Assembly: GCA_019787685.1 (NCBI GenBank)
Contig: JAHNUO010000018.1
Span: 372,001 to 436,000, forward strand
Length of the DNA stretch: 64,000 nt
Direction of reading: 5' to 3'
From: Chiua virens
Taxonomy: Eukaryota; Basidiomycota; Agaricomycetes; Boletales; Boletaceae
Part shown: piece after piece, positions 41,834 to 53,913 of the stretch
Layout of the letters: the number at the start of each line of letters is the position of its first letter
Numbering within the stretch: position 1 is the first letter of the stretch
Notes under the pieces: model-generated
Database searches by the model: none
The model's input: only the letters and a program-made list of their open reading frames with translations
Told to the model about the DNA's origin: nothing
Position numbers and translations under genes: made by a program

Positions 41834-44208
41834 ACATCTCGGTGACAGGACTTTCAAGTTGTCAAAGTGTCCTACACATTAGACTACTAGAACTTGATCT
41901 CAATGGTTATCATGTCAGCCGTGTACTATGATCAGGCTTTCTCCAAGTCTTCGTAACAGTGATGCCATTGGCAGTAGGACACCATGACCATGACCATGAC
42001 CACCATGCTGACTCAGATCTCAAGAGTTCATCTTGACCTTGTCTTTCAAACGGCAGGCATCCAGCATCAATGTCTCTCTGAATAGAATACAATGGACTGA
42101 ACACCAAGAATCTGGGACTCTGAGTCCATCACAAGGTACTACTAGTAACAATTCTGAGTCGAACCAGGAAACTAGGGACTCTCAGCAAGACAGGTAAGCA
42201 TCAACCTTCCTTTGCTCCTCTATTCAACCCTGCCTTCAAATTTGCTCCTCCAAGTATTACTCCTTTGTTGACCTCGAACTTCAATCATGATGGTACACTG
42301 TGACTGGTTCAAGTTGTCCATTGGCGAGACAGTCGAGGAGATGTAGGCCACTGACTTCAAGTTCTTTTCATCAGTGCCGACACTCACTGTACTCCTTCAA
42401 TACAAGTTCACCCTCACAAGTCATAACTTGAACATTCGTCATGTTTTGGCTAATGGACTTGTATACAAGTTGCACTTTCAAGTTCTTGATCATAAGACAA
42501 TTGTTGCTGAGATGGTCAATTTGTGGTTTCACTGACTGCACTGGCAGGCTCAGAGTTGGTTTGTTTTGGACTCTTGACTTCAACTGTCAAATCCACACAT
42601 ACCAAGATAGAAAAGTGATGGGGTTAACAATCTTGCCACTGAACTTCTCTGAAATCTTGAAGGTTGTGAGTGTATGCCTTTCAAGTTCTTGCATTGAATG
42701 AAACTCATGTCTCACATTTTGTGACTTTCCTATCATACAGGCCATTTAGTAAGATGATAAAACCCTTCAGATCTTTTTCTTTTTCTGGATTCTTAACCAC
42801 ACTGGCAACAATCAAGCTACATGATGCTTGGTGTGTCAAACAAATTTCTACCTTGGAGTTGTTGTCATTCTTCCTATCATGCTGGGAGGTCATTAGTTGC
42901 GAGGACCAAACCATTCATATCATTTCATTCGATCCTGAAAGCAAATTGGAGATGATTGGTTAAAATGGTGTTTGGTGTGCCGAATGAATCTCTGCCTTGT
43001 GGTTACTATAACAGGCCACAACTGGATTCAAGGACCAAGATGTCCATATTGTTTCTCTGGATCCAGAAAAAGTTTATCAGACCATAGGAGGATCCGACTC
43101 TGGTCAAATTGCTTGTTATCTTGGACTATGACCCCAAAATGGCTGTTTCATCCAATTACATTAAGAAACCTTTGGGAACTCTGCAAAGCTTATATATAAT
43201 CTGAATGGGGATGGGTGGCCAACTTGACAATCTTGTCATTGTTGGAAGTACACAAAAAGAATGCGATTATATACCACATTTTTTATCTTGATGTTGGGTT
43301 TGAAAACCCCATGTTTACCACACTGGAGGTCAACCATAGGTATGGAATCTGATCAGAACAGAACCGAGGAAGTCTCTAACAATGCTGAAAAGTATGTCTT
43401 TCAATAGCCACATCCAATCTCATTTACTCGAGCAAATTTCTAGACGTCACCCTTCTATGAGCTGGATCTGGGTCTCGATCATGTTGGCATATGGATATGA
43501 CCTCATCCTGCATCAAAGACATTCATCCACTTGAAGATCTATGAAGAGGTGTCAGAATCATTGTAGCTGTCATGCACAACATGAAGGTTTGTTGCTTAAT
43601 GACTTCTGCATCATATCTCTTACTTTGTGTGTCATTTAGGGTGGCTTCAAGTTCTTCTTCCTCCTTGGAAGTGAAGATGGTGACCTGCTTAAAGTTATGA
43701 TAGACCATGAAGAAGACGAAGCCAGGGGACAAAATCAACTATATCGCCACTGTACCTGCAGCTAATAGCTACCATATCTTGAATCCAGTTTCCATCTTGC
43801 TTTTGAGACGAGTCACCTTTATGTTTCTATCTTCTGGACATCGGCTCATCTTTTGATAGGTGTGTTTACCAATTCAAAAATTGGGCAATAACGACAACAA
43901 ACCTGAGTTCAATTTGACTTCCCACCCTCTTCCTACCCTTCATTTGGCATAGCTGATCTAATTTCCCCACCACCACATGCATATGTTTACTCCCACCTTT
44001 GCATTACTTGGTGCTCTCAGATCATACATTGGGCTTGAAACTGTTGAACATTCTATGGAATTCAGATGCTCCTCAATTCCAGTAGCTTGTGGATGGGGTG
44101 CACTCATGGTCTTGATGTGGAGGAATTCGTCAGCTCCAAGCTTACAAGTATCCCAAATGCCATTTGGATGTCAAAACAATGGGAAGACTTGGAGAGTGTG
44201 TATCTCAT
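41834..44208. other. No recognisable gene
   Basis: Only short frames without known motifs (longest about 97 codons at 42,670-42,963). No repeats of note were seen. Confidence 0.4.
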
Positions 44209-44583
44209 TTAGGGTTCTGCATGGGTATACCCATGGGTATCAGAGCTCATACCCATACCCATACCCACCAAAAACCCATACCCACGGTGTGGGTATGGGT
44301 TTTCCTGTGGGTATCAAAAACCGTACCCATGGGTTTAGTAGTACCAAGCCTAAACTATAGACTAAACCTTGTTCTAAACATCATATCTATACTCATTCTG
44401 CTATCTTATACCTTATCCTAACTTAGCTAAACCTCACTCACTCATGGTAAGCCATCATCATCGTCACCCTCACCCCCATGCTGTGGGTATGGGTATGGGT
44501 ATCCAAAGTCTGACCCATACCCATACCCATGGGTATAAAACTCACAACCCACATGGGTTACCCATACCCATGCAGATCCCTAA
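44209..44583. repeat. Foldback element with ATACCC minisatellite
   Basis: Terminal inverted repeats TTAGGGTTCTGCATGGGTA (44,209) and its complement at 44,565-44,583 match at 18 of 19 bases. The inside is rich in ATACCC/GGGTAT runs in both orientations, so it folds into several stems. Non-coding, MITE-like; no clear duplication at the borders. Confidence 0.55.
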
Positions 44584-45574
44584 GATTCTCATTGTCTGTG
44601 TCCATCGATTGTGTTGATTTCATCCCTTTGTAGATGGGCTCAAAACATGATTGTGTTCTGATCTCATTTGTCAGTGGTACCCTGGTGTTGTCCATTTGCA
44701 AGGTGATTGAGGAAGTGTAAGACACTGGCAACAATCTGTGAATTGACTGCTGGTGAGTAATCATCTTTCCTTGTTCTGAGTCCATCATCTTGACCTCACA
44801 TACCAGTGAATTTTTGTACTATCCATAGCTACCCAGTCTGGCACATGAAGTTGGAGGCTTGTCTCGTAGTTCATGGCCCATTGGTGTTTTACCTTCTCAA
44901 GGATGCAACACTGGCACGTGGCCCAACAGTCACTAAACCGCTTCCTGACCCCATGTTTATTAGATTCTGTTTCGATTTTTGAGATAACCCAACCAGAAAG
45001 GTCTCGCCACCACTTCCATGATCCCAGCATCTGCCTCCAAGTTGGCAGCCTCAAGGCATTCCCAGAGAAAGTGAGTCTCAATTATACAGACATGTGTTGA
45101 TGACATGACATCTTGATGCTCCATATTCTAGTACCCTTGTTATTGAAAAATCTACTAGATGGGCCAGTGACAATGTATGTTCTTCAATATATTTACCTAG
45201 CATACCAATTTGACCTGAGACTAACTTTGACTACTGGAGGACTCACATGTGGCCATATACTCGCTTCTGGAAAGTAAGCTCTGAGATCCACATTCATGTT
45301 ATATGGCAAGATAGGTATCTATCAACTTCAAGTTGTACTATGTAGTAGTAGCATGCCAGGAATACCCAGTTGATGTTCAAGTTTAATTACATAAACAGAC
45401 TTTACTGTGACTACTGCCATTACAGTGATGGTGCTATACTTCTGAGTCTATGAAATCCATCAAGGCTTGCATATTGATATTGGTTCTTTTCTTGGTCTCC
45501 ATGGATGCTGTATTCTCCTGTGGAAATGGATGTCTGAAGCTCCCTTTTGACAGCTAACACTCACTCAACTGACA
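44584..45574. other. No recognisable gene
   Basis: Short frames on both strands without known motifs. Confidence 0.4.
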
Positions 45575-45815
45575 TTGAGCAACCTGCCAAACATATCATG
45601 TCTCCCTGTACACAAGCATGCTAAAATGCAGAGAACATCTCAAAAAGGCGAGGATCCCAAGTTACATGGCAGGCAAGCAGGCAAGACATTCATCCAGTAC
45701 AAAACCAATGATAGTAGTAAGTTCTGCGTGATTTCCCTTCACTGGCAGGCTCTTACTAGTAATTTGCTCAATCATTTTCTTAAACAAGCTTCCAGATGCT
45801 AATGAGACTAACAAA

Positions 45816-47506
45816 TTGATCACACAATCAAATTGTGGTCCAGCAACTCCATTTTCTCCTTCACCTGCCCAATCTGCTGGTTCTTCCCACCCTTTGGCAC
45901 CTCCACTACATTTGTCCCTCTCCAGCTCAATACCCACTACTCTCTCTAGCCTGGGCTTAACGTTTCCTGTAGCATCACCAGGACCTGTGCCATCCACATG
46001 TTCTCCCTCACTTGCCCAATCTGCCAGTTTCTCCTCCTGCCCCTCAGCCCCCCTGCATCTGTTCCTCTCCAGCTTAACACCCACTACTCTCTCCGGCCCA
46101 GGCTCAACACTTCCTTTAGCATCACCAGGTCCTGTGCCATCCACAGAACCTTCACACCCTGTATTTGACTGCCCAAGACTAACAATTTGGTTACCCCAAC
46201 AATACCATGGTGAGTTCCCCCAACCTTCTGCTCTGATAACAGCCTCTACAGAGAATCCGTCGCAGCCATTTATCCAGAGAGTAATACTACGCATCCACAA
46301 CACCATCTGTACAGCTGCCAATGCCTTTGGGATCCTGTGAGAGTATCCACATTGGCTGTCATGTGATCCTGATGCTTTTGTCACTTCCGATGATTTGATG
46401 TACAAATGCCACTGGCCACCCCAACCAGCAATTCCTCCATCGGAGAAATCAGAATCTCAACATCTACCCCTGTGGCCATTTCTCAATATGTCTACCTACT
46501 GCCTCATGAAATGGAGGTATTCTGGAAGCATTATGAAGTCCCAACAGGAGGTTGACTGTCTTGTTCACGACATCCTTCTCGCCAACAATTTTAAAGTAGA
46601 GGAGCTTAAAAATTTCTGTGTTGCAACTCAAAACTTGATTCTCAACACAGTTCAAGGTGTTGCCAGTGAAACATCAGCTTGGAACTCTGATAGTTGGCAG
46701 GAAGTGGATGCAAAGATTGAAGTTCCCACTGGCACTCGGGTTCACAATCCCTCTGAATTATATCACCAGTCATTCACAGTCAGTGGTTTGTTGTATCATC
46801 TGCTTGTTGATGTGATCAAGTCAGTATTCTCTGGTTTGCATGCAAAACACTTTCATCTCTTTCCATTCAAGCAGTTTTGGAAAAATCCTGTAGATGGCAC
46901 TGAACAAAGAGTTTTCGATGAGTTGTACACTTTGGATGCCTGGTTAAAAGCACATGATGACCTGCAGAAACAACCAAATGAACCAAACTGCAAGCTCAAT
47001 AAAGTGATTGCAGCCATTATGTTCTCGTTGAATGCAACCACACTGGCAACATTTGGAACAGCTAAAGCTTGGCCCCTTTACCTTTTTTTTGGAAATATGT
47101 CCAAGTACTCCCATGCCCAGTCTTCTGTTGGTCATGCTTGTCACCATGTCACATTTATACCTTCAGTGAACATTCAGTATCCAGTACTCAGTACTCAGGC
47201 TTACTTAATTGGTTGATTTGTCAGTTGCTGGATGCAATCACGGAATTTATCACCACTCTGGGCCAATTTTTGAAGACTGCAATTTGGCATATACTAGCAC
47301 ACTGTCAACATGAACTGATGCATGCCATGTGGAACATTCTTTTAGATGAAGAATTTCCATTTGTGTATGAACACAGTATAGTATTGAAGTGTGCTGACGG
47401 TATTTTTCATAGGATCTATCCTAGAATTTTACATATTCAGCAGATTACCCTGAGAAGTATGCTGTTCTCTCATTCCTTCCCCATATCTACTGATGTTGAT
47501 TGACAT
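45816..47506 (+). pseudogene. Plavaka protein, N-terminal and core part
   Basis: Ser/Pro-rich N-terminus with two copies of a roughly 130-bp repeat (PTTLSSLGLTFPVASPGPVPST / PTTLSGPGSTLPLASPGPVPST), then from 46,395 WPFLNMSTYCLMKW, FHLFPFKQFWK, DELYTLDAWLKAHDDLQ, FGTAKAWPLYLFFGNMSKY. A stop at 47,214 is followed by HCQHELMHAMWNILLDEEF and YEHSIVLKCADGIFHRIYPRI in the next frame. These are the conserved Plavaka blocks preceding the catalytic core. Confidence 0.78.
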
Positions 47507-47869
47507 GGGGTTTTGCTGGCAACAATCCATGATGGAGGTTTGTATCTTTGTCTGCGATGTTTGATCCTGAAGACAAAATTAGATCATACTGGCTTTCTTC
47601 ATGACATGTGACTTTGCCTCAGAAAATTTTGGACATATTCCCTCAAGACAGTCAGGCAAGCAAGGGACTTCATATACCAGCAAGGGAGAGCAATGGATGG
47701 CGCCACAGTACACCAACTACTTGACACAGCATCCCTTGTACCTACTTTGGTAACATTCATGATTTCTGGCCCCTGTGCAGTGCCCATTCTCATCGCTGTG
47801 TGAGTATAGAATTCTTTTTCTGAGAAGCTCCAGAAATTTGGCTTCAACCACTTCTGCATGCTGGTAGTG

Positions 47870-48786
47870 GATCTTATGCACAAGTTTGAGCTTGGGACGT
47901 AGAAGGCAGTGTTTACCCACCTGATATGGATCTTATATGCAGTTGACCCTTCTGGGCAGCTGGTCACCCAATTGGATGGATGGTATGTTGATGGTATTGT
48001 GGGATTCCCACTGTCAAATCTGATGTTGGTCAGCTTTCAGCAGGTGCCCAGCTTTGGATGTGGTGTTATTCATCGCTTTTCAAATAATGCTTCAGAGATG
48101 AAGCGACTTGCTGCCTGAGACTTTGAAGATCTCTTGCAAGTAAGTATCTTAGTTTTTCTTGATTGCAATTGCAGTTAACAGCTACAGTGTTCTATCCCAG
48201 TCTTTGAAGGATTTTTTCCAAAGGCCCATGGAGGGTTAATTATGACTATACTACATATACTGCTGTGCTGAATGGCATGTGTTTGCTAAACTCCCATTCA
48301 CACCAAGTCATCTCTCATGCACTTGGACAGGGCATGCAAGCAACTTGGTCACACTTTATGGAAATTCAGACAGTAAACTGCCAGGGTGTATCACACATCT
48401 GAGCTCCCAAAGAAATGTGTGGCTTGTTGGTGCTGAATGCAAGCTGAAGACCCACTCAAGAATGGACAATGTTCTGCACTGAAGGCGAAAGGACTTAACC
48501 TGAAGACCTACAAATTTCATGCCATCAGTGATTATGGACAATCTATCATTCAATTCAGCACCACAGATTCCTACTCCACTCAGATTGTATGAAACATTCT
48601 CCACACCTTACTGTTTTTATATTTTAAAAAATTCATAGGGCGAACTTTCCCACCACCATATAAAATCTCTTTATACCCTGACGAACAAGAATAATGCCGT
48701 TAGGCAAATAATGAAGCAGGAGGCCAGATGGCGACATTTCTGGCACCTCAGCTCTGATAGCTGTGGTGGGGCAGTCAGCAGCGATG
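47870..48786 (+). pseudogene. Plavaka protein, middle part
   Basis: MHKFELGT, VFTHLIWILYAVDP, FQQVPSFGCGVIHRFSNNASEMKRLAA, then LNLKTYKFHAISDYG and TTDSYSTQI. A 52-nt intron fits at 48,588-48,639 (GTATGA...TCATAG) and joins to GELSHHHIKSLY, which is the family order. The frame shifts several times. Cut at 48,786 by Tc1 element 2 and continued at 50,404. Confidence 0.75.
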
Positions 48787-48788
48787 TA

Positions 48789-50401
48789 CAGTGACCTCAA
48801 AAACCCTTTCCATACTAACCGCAACTGCAGTGCGCGAAGCGCACTGCCACACACTGTGGGAATCTTGCTTAGCTTTGGTGGAGTTATAAATAGCACTTAC
48901 CCTCAGCTACAAATCAGCCCCCAAGATTATGTGATTTGGTTCACAGGCCATTAAGATATGATCATTTTGAAACAGCCATGTCATGGAAAGGGTTTTTGAG
49001 CTTTTGAAATCACAAGGGTATTTGGATATTATTAGTACTTGGTATAGCCTCCTTTGGCTTTAAGCACTGCCTGAACCCTCCTAGGCATGCTCTCAATCAA
49101 TTTCTGACACTCCTCAACTGGTATCCTCTCCCACTCCATCTGAACTCTTTCCCACAACTCATGAATCCCATTAGGAGGGTTTTCATGCTCTGCAAGCCTC
49201 CTTTTAAGCCATCCCCAGAGATGTTCTATAGGGCTTAGGTCAGGAGACTGTGCAGGCCAACCCATGGTATCAAATTCCTGCTCCTCTAGCCATTCCTTGA
49301 CCTTCTTGCAGGTATGCTTGGGATCATTGTCTTGCTGAAAGATGGTATCAGGAGGATTGAAACCATAATACTCCAATGTTTGCTTCAGCTCATCCTTCAA
49401 AATCTGAAGGTAGAGGTCCCCATCCATCCTACCATCAATCTTGGAAGCAAATCCAACACCCTCCCAAGTCATACAGCCCCACATCATCAGAGTACCTCCC
49501 CCAAACTTGAGGGTCCCATTTACCAGCCTATCACTCAGCCCCTCACCTGACCTCTTCCAAGCCCATTTACGCCCATCTGACCCTAGGCGATTGATTTTGG
49601 TCTCATCAGACCATATTACCTTCTTCCAGTCCTCTACAGTCCAATCCTTGTGGGCATAAGCAAAATCCAAACGAGCCTTGCAATGCCTAGCAGAGAGAAT
49701 AGGGCGTTTGGACTTGACCACAGCCTTCATACTAGATTTCTTCAAATGAAGACGAACTGTACTGGCAGAGAGAGGTTCATTGATGATATTGGAGAGAGCT
49801 CTGGTCACTTGGACAGCATTTTCAGCTCTGCCAGAGGTGATAAGGTGCTGGGCATGGCGAATGTTGGCAAGAGAAAGCTTGGAAGGACGACCTCCAATAG
49901 CTTTGGGAAGGGTAGAACGCTTCTTGGAGTGAAGTTTGGATATAGCAGAAGGGCTGAGACCAGTTGCTTGGCAATGGCTTCACCAGAGTGGCCAGCATCA
50001 AGCAAAGAAAGAATAGTGTTTTGCTGAGTGAGAGAGAGGGATTTAACCATGATAGTAGTTGAGAAATTAAGAAGTGTGTGAACTTTTTAAAACTCAGACA
50101 TGCTATTTACATGTATATCCTTGTTTGCATTAACAAATAATGACAAATATTGAATGATTTGATTGAGATCCTAATTATCATTTCAAAAGCTCAAAAACCC
50201 TTTCCATGACATGGCTATTTCAAAATAATCATATCTTAACAGCATGTGAACCAAATCACATGATCTTGGGGGCTGGTTTGTAGCTGAGAGTAAGTGCTAT
50301 TTATAACTCTACCAAAGCTAAGCAAGATTCCCACAGTGTGTGGCAGTGCGCTTCGTGCACTGCAGTTGCGGTTAGTATGGAAAGGGTTTTTGAGGTCACT
50401 G
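48789..50401 (-). mobile_element. Tc1/mariner element 2, 1,613 bp
   Basis: TA duplication at 48,787-48,788 and 50,402-50,403. Ends CAGTGACCTCAAAAACCC with inverted repeats about 215 bp long. The transposase inside has one frameshift. Inserted in an exon of the Plavaka protein (SSDV|LLPCDPEL), which rejoins in frame without it. Confidence 0.93.
49032..50050 (-). pseudogene. Tc1 transposase of element 2, one frameshift
   Basis: ATG at 50,050 (MVKSLSLTQQNTILSLLDAGHSGEAIAKQ). One A is missing after AAGCAA near 49,963 relative to element 3, shifting the frame in the helix-turn-helix; the correct frame then stays open to 49,032. The DD34E triad is complete: WSDE, QQDNDPKH, SPIEH. About 336 residues when read through. 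Confidence 0.88.
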
Positions 50402-50403
50402 TA

Positions 50404-51530
50404 TTGCTCCCTTGTGACCCAGAACTACACCACTTTGTCTCCAATGCACTCAGAAATCCAGTGGACATATTCTCTTTTTTACAGGAACATGAAGGGGATT
50501 TTGCTGTGAGGGTGCTTCTCTTCCATTTTTCTTCCAAGTCCTCACCACTAATCATATCGTAGTCTTTTATCCTGAAGCTAAAGGACCACCTATTGTACCA
50601 TCTACTCAACCTTGATTTCAAAGCAGAAGATCATATCTTTACCAACGATCAATGCAACTGTGTGCAGATCCTTGATGGCCATCTATACTCTGTAGCAACC
50701 ATGCAGGTCAATTATATGATGTACGACATATGCAGGGAGCAGGACATACATAATCAGTCCTCGCACACACAAAGATGTAATGGTGCTGTCACAGGAAACT
50801 GGACCCAGTCATCATCCGTATTGGTATGCCCATGTGTTGCGGGTGTTTCATGCTCATGTTCGTCATTGTGGACCAGACTCACAAGATCTATTGATACAGC
50901 CTATGGAAATCCTTTGGGTATGCTGGTATGGAATTGTCCCTGGTCACCATTACGGTACAACATCAGCACAATTACCAAAAGTCAGCTTTATGCCAGACTC
51001 AGACCTTGCCACTTTTGGTTTTCTCGATCCCTCCCTCATGATTCAAGCATGTCACCTCATTCCTGCCTTTTCTGATGGTCACACCACTACCTTGCTAAAG
51101 GCAGGTCCTTCGCTCAGAAGGGCCCTAGGTGAGGTCGATGATTAGAGTGCCTATTACGTGATCATGTAAGCGACTTACTGTGACTGTCCGACTATACTTA
51201 ACTGAGTTCTGCTAGCTTTGCTAACAGAGACATGTTTATAAGACACAATATGATTGGTCATGGTGTCAGTCATTGTCACAATCCCTTCCCAATGAATGAA
51301 AACATTGATAGATTGCTGGCAGAGGATGGTGCTGATGATGAAGAAATGGAAATTGATTTGGATGAGGCAGATGCTGGTGGAGAGCATGAGCCTGGTGCGA
51401 ATCAGGACTCCAAGTCAGAATGTGACAATGACTTGGAGTCAGATGGGAGCAACTTGGTGCTGTCAAGTGACAATGAAATGATTCAGACTCAGGCCTTGAC
51501 GAGTATGGTGAAGAAGTCAACACGGAAACA
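50404..51530 (+). pseudogene. Plavaka protein, C-terminal part
   Basis: LLPCDPELHHFVSN, NYMMYD, HPYWYAHVLRVFHAHVRHCGP, PMEILWVCWYGIVPGHHYG, FGFLDPSLMIQACHLIPAF, then MFIRHNMIGHGVSH and a long acidic tail (51,330-51,530). These match the C-terminus of Plavaka proteins. Frame changes near 50,560 and 50,770. Confidence 0.78.
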
Positions 51531-52907
51531 GTTTTTGAGCTTTTGAAATGATAATTAGGATCTCAATCAAATCATTCAATGTTTGTCATTATTTGTTAAT
51601 GCAAACAAGGATATACATGTAAATAGCATGTCTGAGTTTTCAAAAGTTCACACACTTCTTAATTCTCAACTACTATCATGGTTAAATCCCTCTCTCTCAC
51701 TCAGCAAAACACTATTCTTTCTTTGCTTGATGCTGGCCACTCTGGTGAAGCCATTGCTAAGCAAACTGGTCTCAGCCCTTCTGCTATTCCAAACCTCACT
51801 CCAAGAAGCATTCTACCCTTCCCAAAGCTATTGGAGGTTGTCCTTCCAAGCTTTCTCCTGCCAACATTTGCCATGCCCAGCACCTTATTACCTCTGGCAG
51901 AGCTGAAAATTCTGTCCAAGTGACCAAAGCTCTCTCCAATATCATCAATGAACCTCTCTCTGCCAGTACAGCTTGTCTTCATTTGAAGAAATCTGGTATG
52001 AAGGCTGTGGTCAAGTCCAAATGCTCTATTCTCTCTGCTAGGCATCACAAGGCTCATTTGTATTTTGCTTATGCCCACAAGGATTGGACTGTAGAGGACT
52101 GGAAGAAGGTAATATGGACTGATGAGACCAAAATCAATCACCTAGGGTCAGATAGGCATAAATGGGCTTGGAAAAGGTCAGGTAAGGGACTTAGTAATAG
52201 GCTAGTAAATGGGACCCTCAAGTTTAGGGGAGGTTCTCTGATGATGTGGGGCTGTATGACTTGGGAGGGTGTTGAATTTGCTTCCAAGATTGATGATAGG
52301 ATGGATAGGGACCTCTACCTTCAGATTTTGAAGGATGAGCTGAAGCAAACATTGGAGTATTATGGTTTCAATCCTCCTGGTACCATCGTTCAGCAAGAAG
52401 GTCAAGGAATGGCTAGAGGAGCAGGAATTTGATACCATGGGTTGGCCTGCACAGTCTCCTAACCTAAACCCTATTGAACATCTCTGGGGATGGCTCAAAA
52501 GGAGGCTTGCAGAGCATGAAAACCCTCCTACTGGGATTCATGAGTTGTGGGAAAGAGTTCAGATGAAGTGGGAGAGGATACCAGTTGAGGAGTGTCAGAA
52601 ATTGATTAAGAGCATGCCTAGGAGGGTTCAGGCAGTGCTTAAAGCAAAAGGAGGATATACCAAGTACTAATAACACCCAAATACCCTTGTGATTTCAAAA
52701 GCTCAAAAACCCTTTCCATGACATGGCTGTTTCAAAATGGTCATATCTTAATGGTGTGCAAACCAAATCACATGATCTTTGGGGCTAATTTGTAGCTGAG
52801 AGTAAATGCTATTTATAACTCCACTCAAGCTAAGCAAGATTCCCACAGTGGCAGTGTGCTTCATGCACTGCAGTTGCAATTAGTATGAAAAGGGTTTGAG
52901 GTCACTG
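51531..52907 (+). mobile_element. Tc1/mariner element 3, left end missing
   Basis: Close relative of element 2 in the opposite orientation. The right inverted repeat is complete to 52,907, followed by TA. On the left only the inner 20 or so bases of the repeat (TTTTTGAGCTTTTGAAATG) remain, joined directly to the Plavaka tail, so about 200 bp are lost. Confidence 0.88.
51678..52670 (+). pseudogene. Tc1 transposase of element 3, two lesions
   Basis: ATG at 51,678. One base is missing near 51,787 (element 2 has GCTATATCC, here GCTATTCC). At about 52,397 a 26-nt deletion between two GCAAG repeats removes the second catalytic Asp (QQDNDPKH). The rest, to KAKGGYTKY, is readable. Dead copy. Confidence 0.88.
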
Positions 52908-53624
52908 TACATAAGGAGTCCTAGTACTAGTCAAGTAAAACCGTGACCTGAATTGCCAACAGTTGCCATACTTGGTGTCAGATCACTCATGTGTCTTCAA
53001 ATACTCTGCTCTACCAGCCTTGTACCATGACTTCCAAGCAGACTGGCAAGGACTCTTACTGTCATTCGATCAAATGTAATACTTTACAGCCACAAAATTC
53101 AATGACCCACAAATTTAGAGTGCGAAACATATTATCCATGCAATTGCAAGAGTGTAAATTTGTAGTGTAAATTTGCAAGTCAATTGGCTTCCATTGCCTA
53201 GACTTCCAGGATCGTGAAGGTACGACAAACCCATTATAATAGCTATTGTATTATATGTACAGTCTGTAAGATAGCATATAGTCATGAAGCCACTAATAAT
53301 GATTATCAGATATGACACCACAAAAGAAAGTTGATGAGACCATGTAAACCCAATGGCTAGCAATACAGCTCCTTACAATCACAATGCAAAATGGGATTGA
53401 ACTGAAAAATATAACATGTCATATCAAGATAAGTACCAACCAGTGATGCACGCCACCCTCCAGGCTTGATGTTGGTTCATGACAATGGTGACCTCAGCTA
53501 TGAACACCACAATATCAGCCTGGACCGTGAAGTTGACTCAAAGTCTGCGAGAAGCACTGTTCTTGGACTTCTGAGTCGGCATTCAATGTTTTTCAGATCT
53601 GTGACCAATGCTCAGGCTGTGCTC
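52908..53624. other. No clear gene; exon remnant next to copia 2
   Basis: A possible splice acceptor (TTTTTCAG, 53,590-53,597) precedes a short exon-like stretch (SVTNAQAV) that would continue beyond copia 2 at 59,065 (VSEAME) before stops. Otherwise nothing recognisable. Confidence 0.35.
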
Positions 53625-53864
53625 TGTTGGAGATCAAGCATTGAGCATTAGTATAAACACAAGCAAACCAAGCTCAGCCTCACTGTGTCAAAACAACAAC
53701 TACAGATTACACATCTGAGTTGTCCAGAGACAACAACAGTAGGGTATATAAAATGTCAACCTGTATCAGGGGATCCTAATTCATAGTCATCGTCTGTGGC
53801 CCTCACAAGGGCTCACCTTGTCTGATCCAAGTCAGTTGCCACCTCATGTACTCCTGCTCTGAAA
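53625..53864 (+). repeat. 5' LTR of copia 2 (about 240 bp)
   Basis: TGTTGGAGATCAAGCATTG; the end is set by the primer-binding site GGTTATGAGC at 53,865-53,874. The first 217 bp match 58,848-59,064. TATATAAA near 53,744. Confidence 0.8.
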
Positions 53865-53913
53865 GGTTATGAGCTCCTTGCTCTGACCCGGAACAGACTA
53901 AAAATCATCCACC

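Larger units (their letters stand above)
45575..51530 (+). mobile_element. Plavaka-type (CMC) DNA transposon, decayed, split by Tc1 element 2
   Basis: The plus strand encodes, in order and in several frames, blocks characteristic of the large protein of fungal Plavaka transposons, continuing across a Tc1 insertion (48,789-50,401). The acidic tail ends near 51,530, where a third Tc1 begins. I could not define its terminal inverted repeats. Confidence 0.8.

Noticed and set aside
44209..44583. Telomere-like TTAGGG or CRISPR-like repeat
   Set aside because: TTAGGG occurs once at the end of an inverted repeat; the inner repeats are irregular, in both orientations and without unique spacers.
45662..46405. 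Minus-strand frame of 247 codons
   Set aside because: Glu/Gly-rich shadow of the Ser/Pro-rich Plavaka N-terminus with two repeats; no motif.
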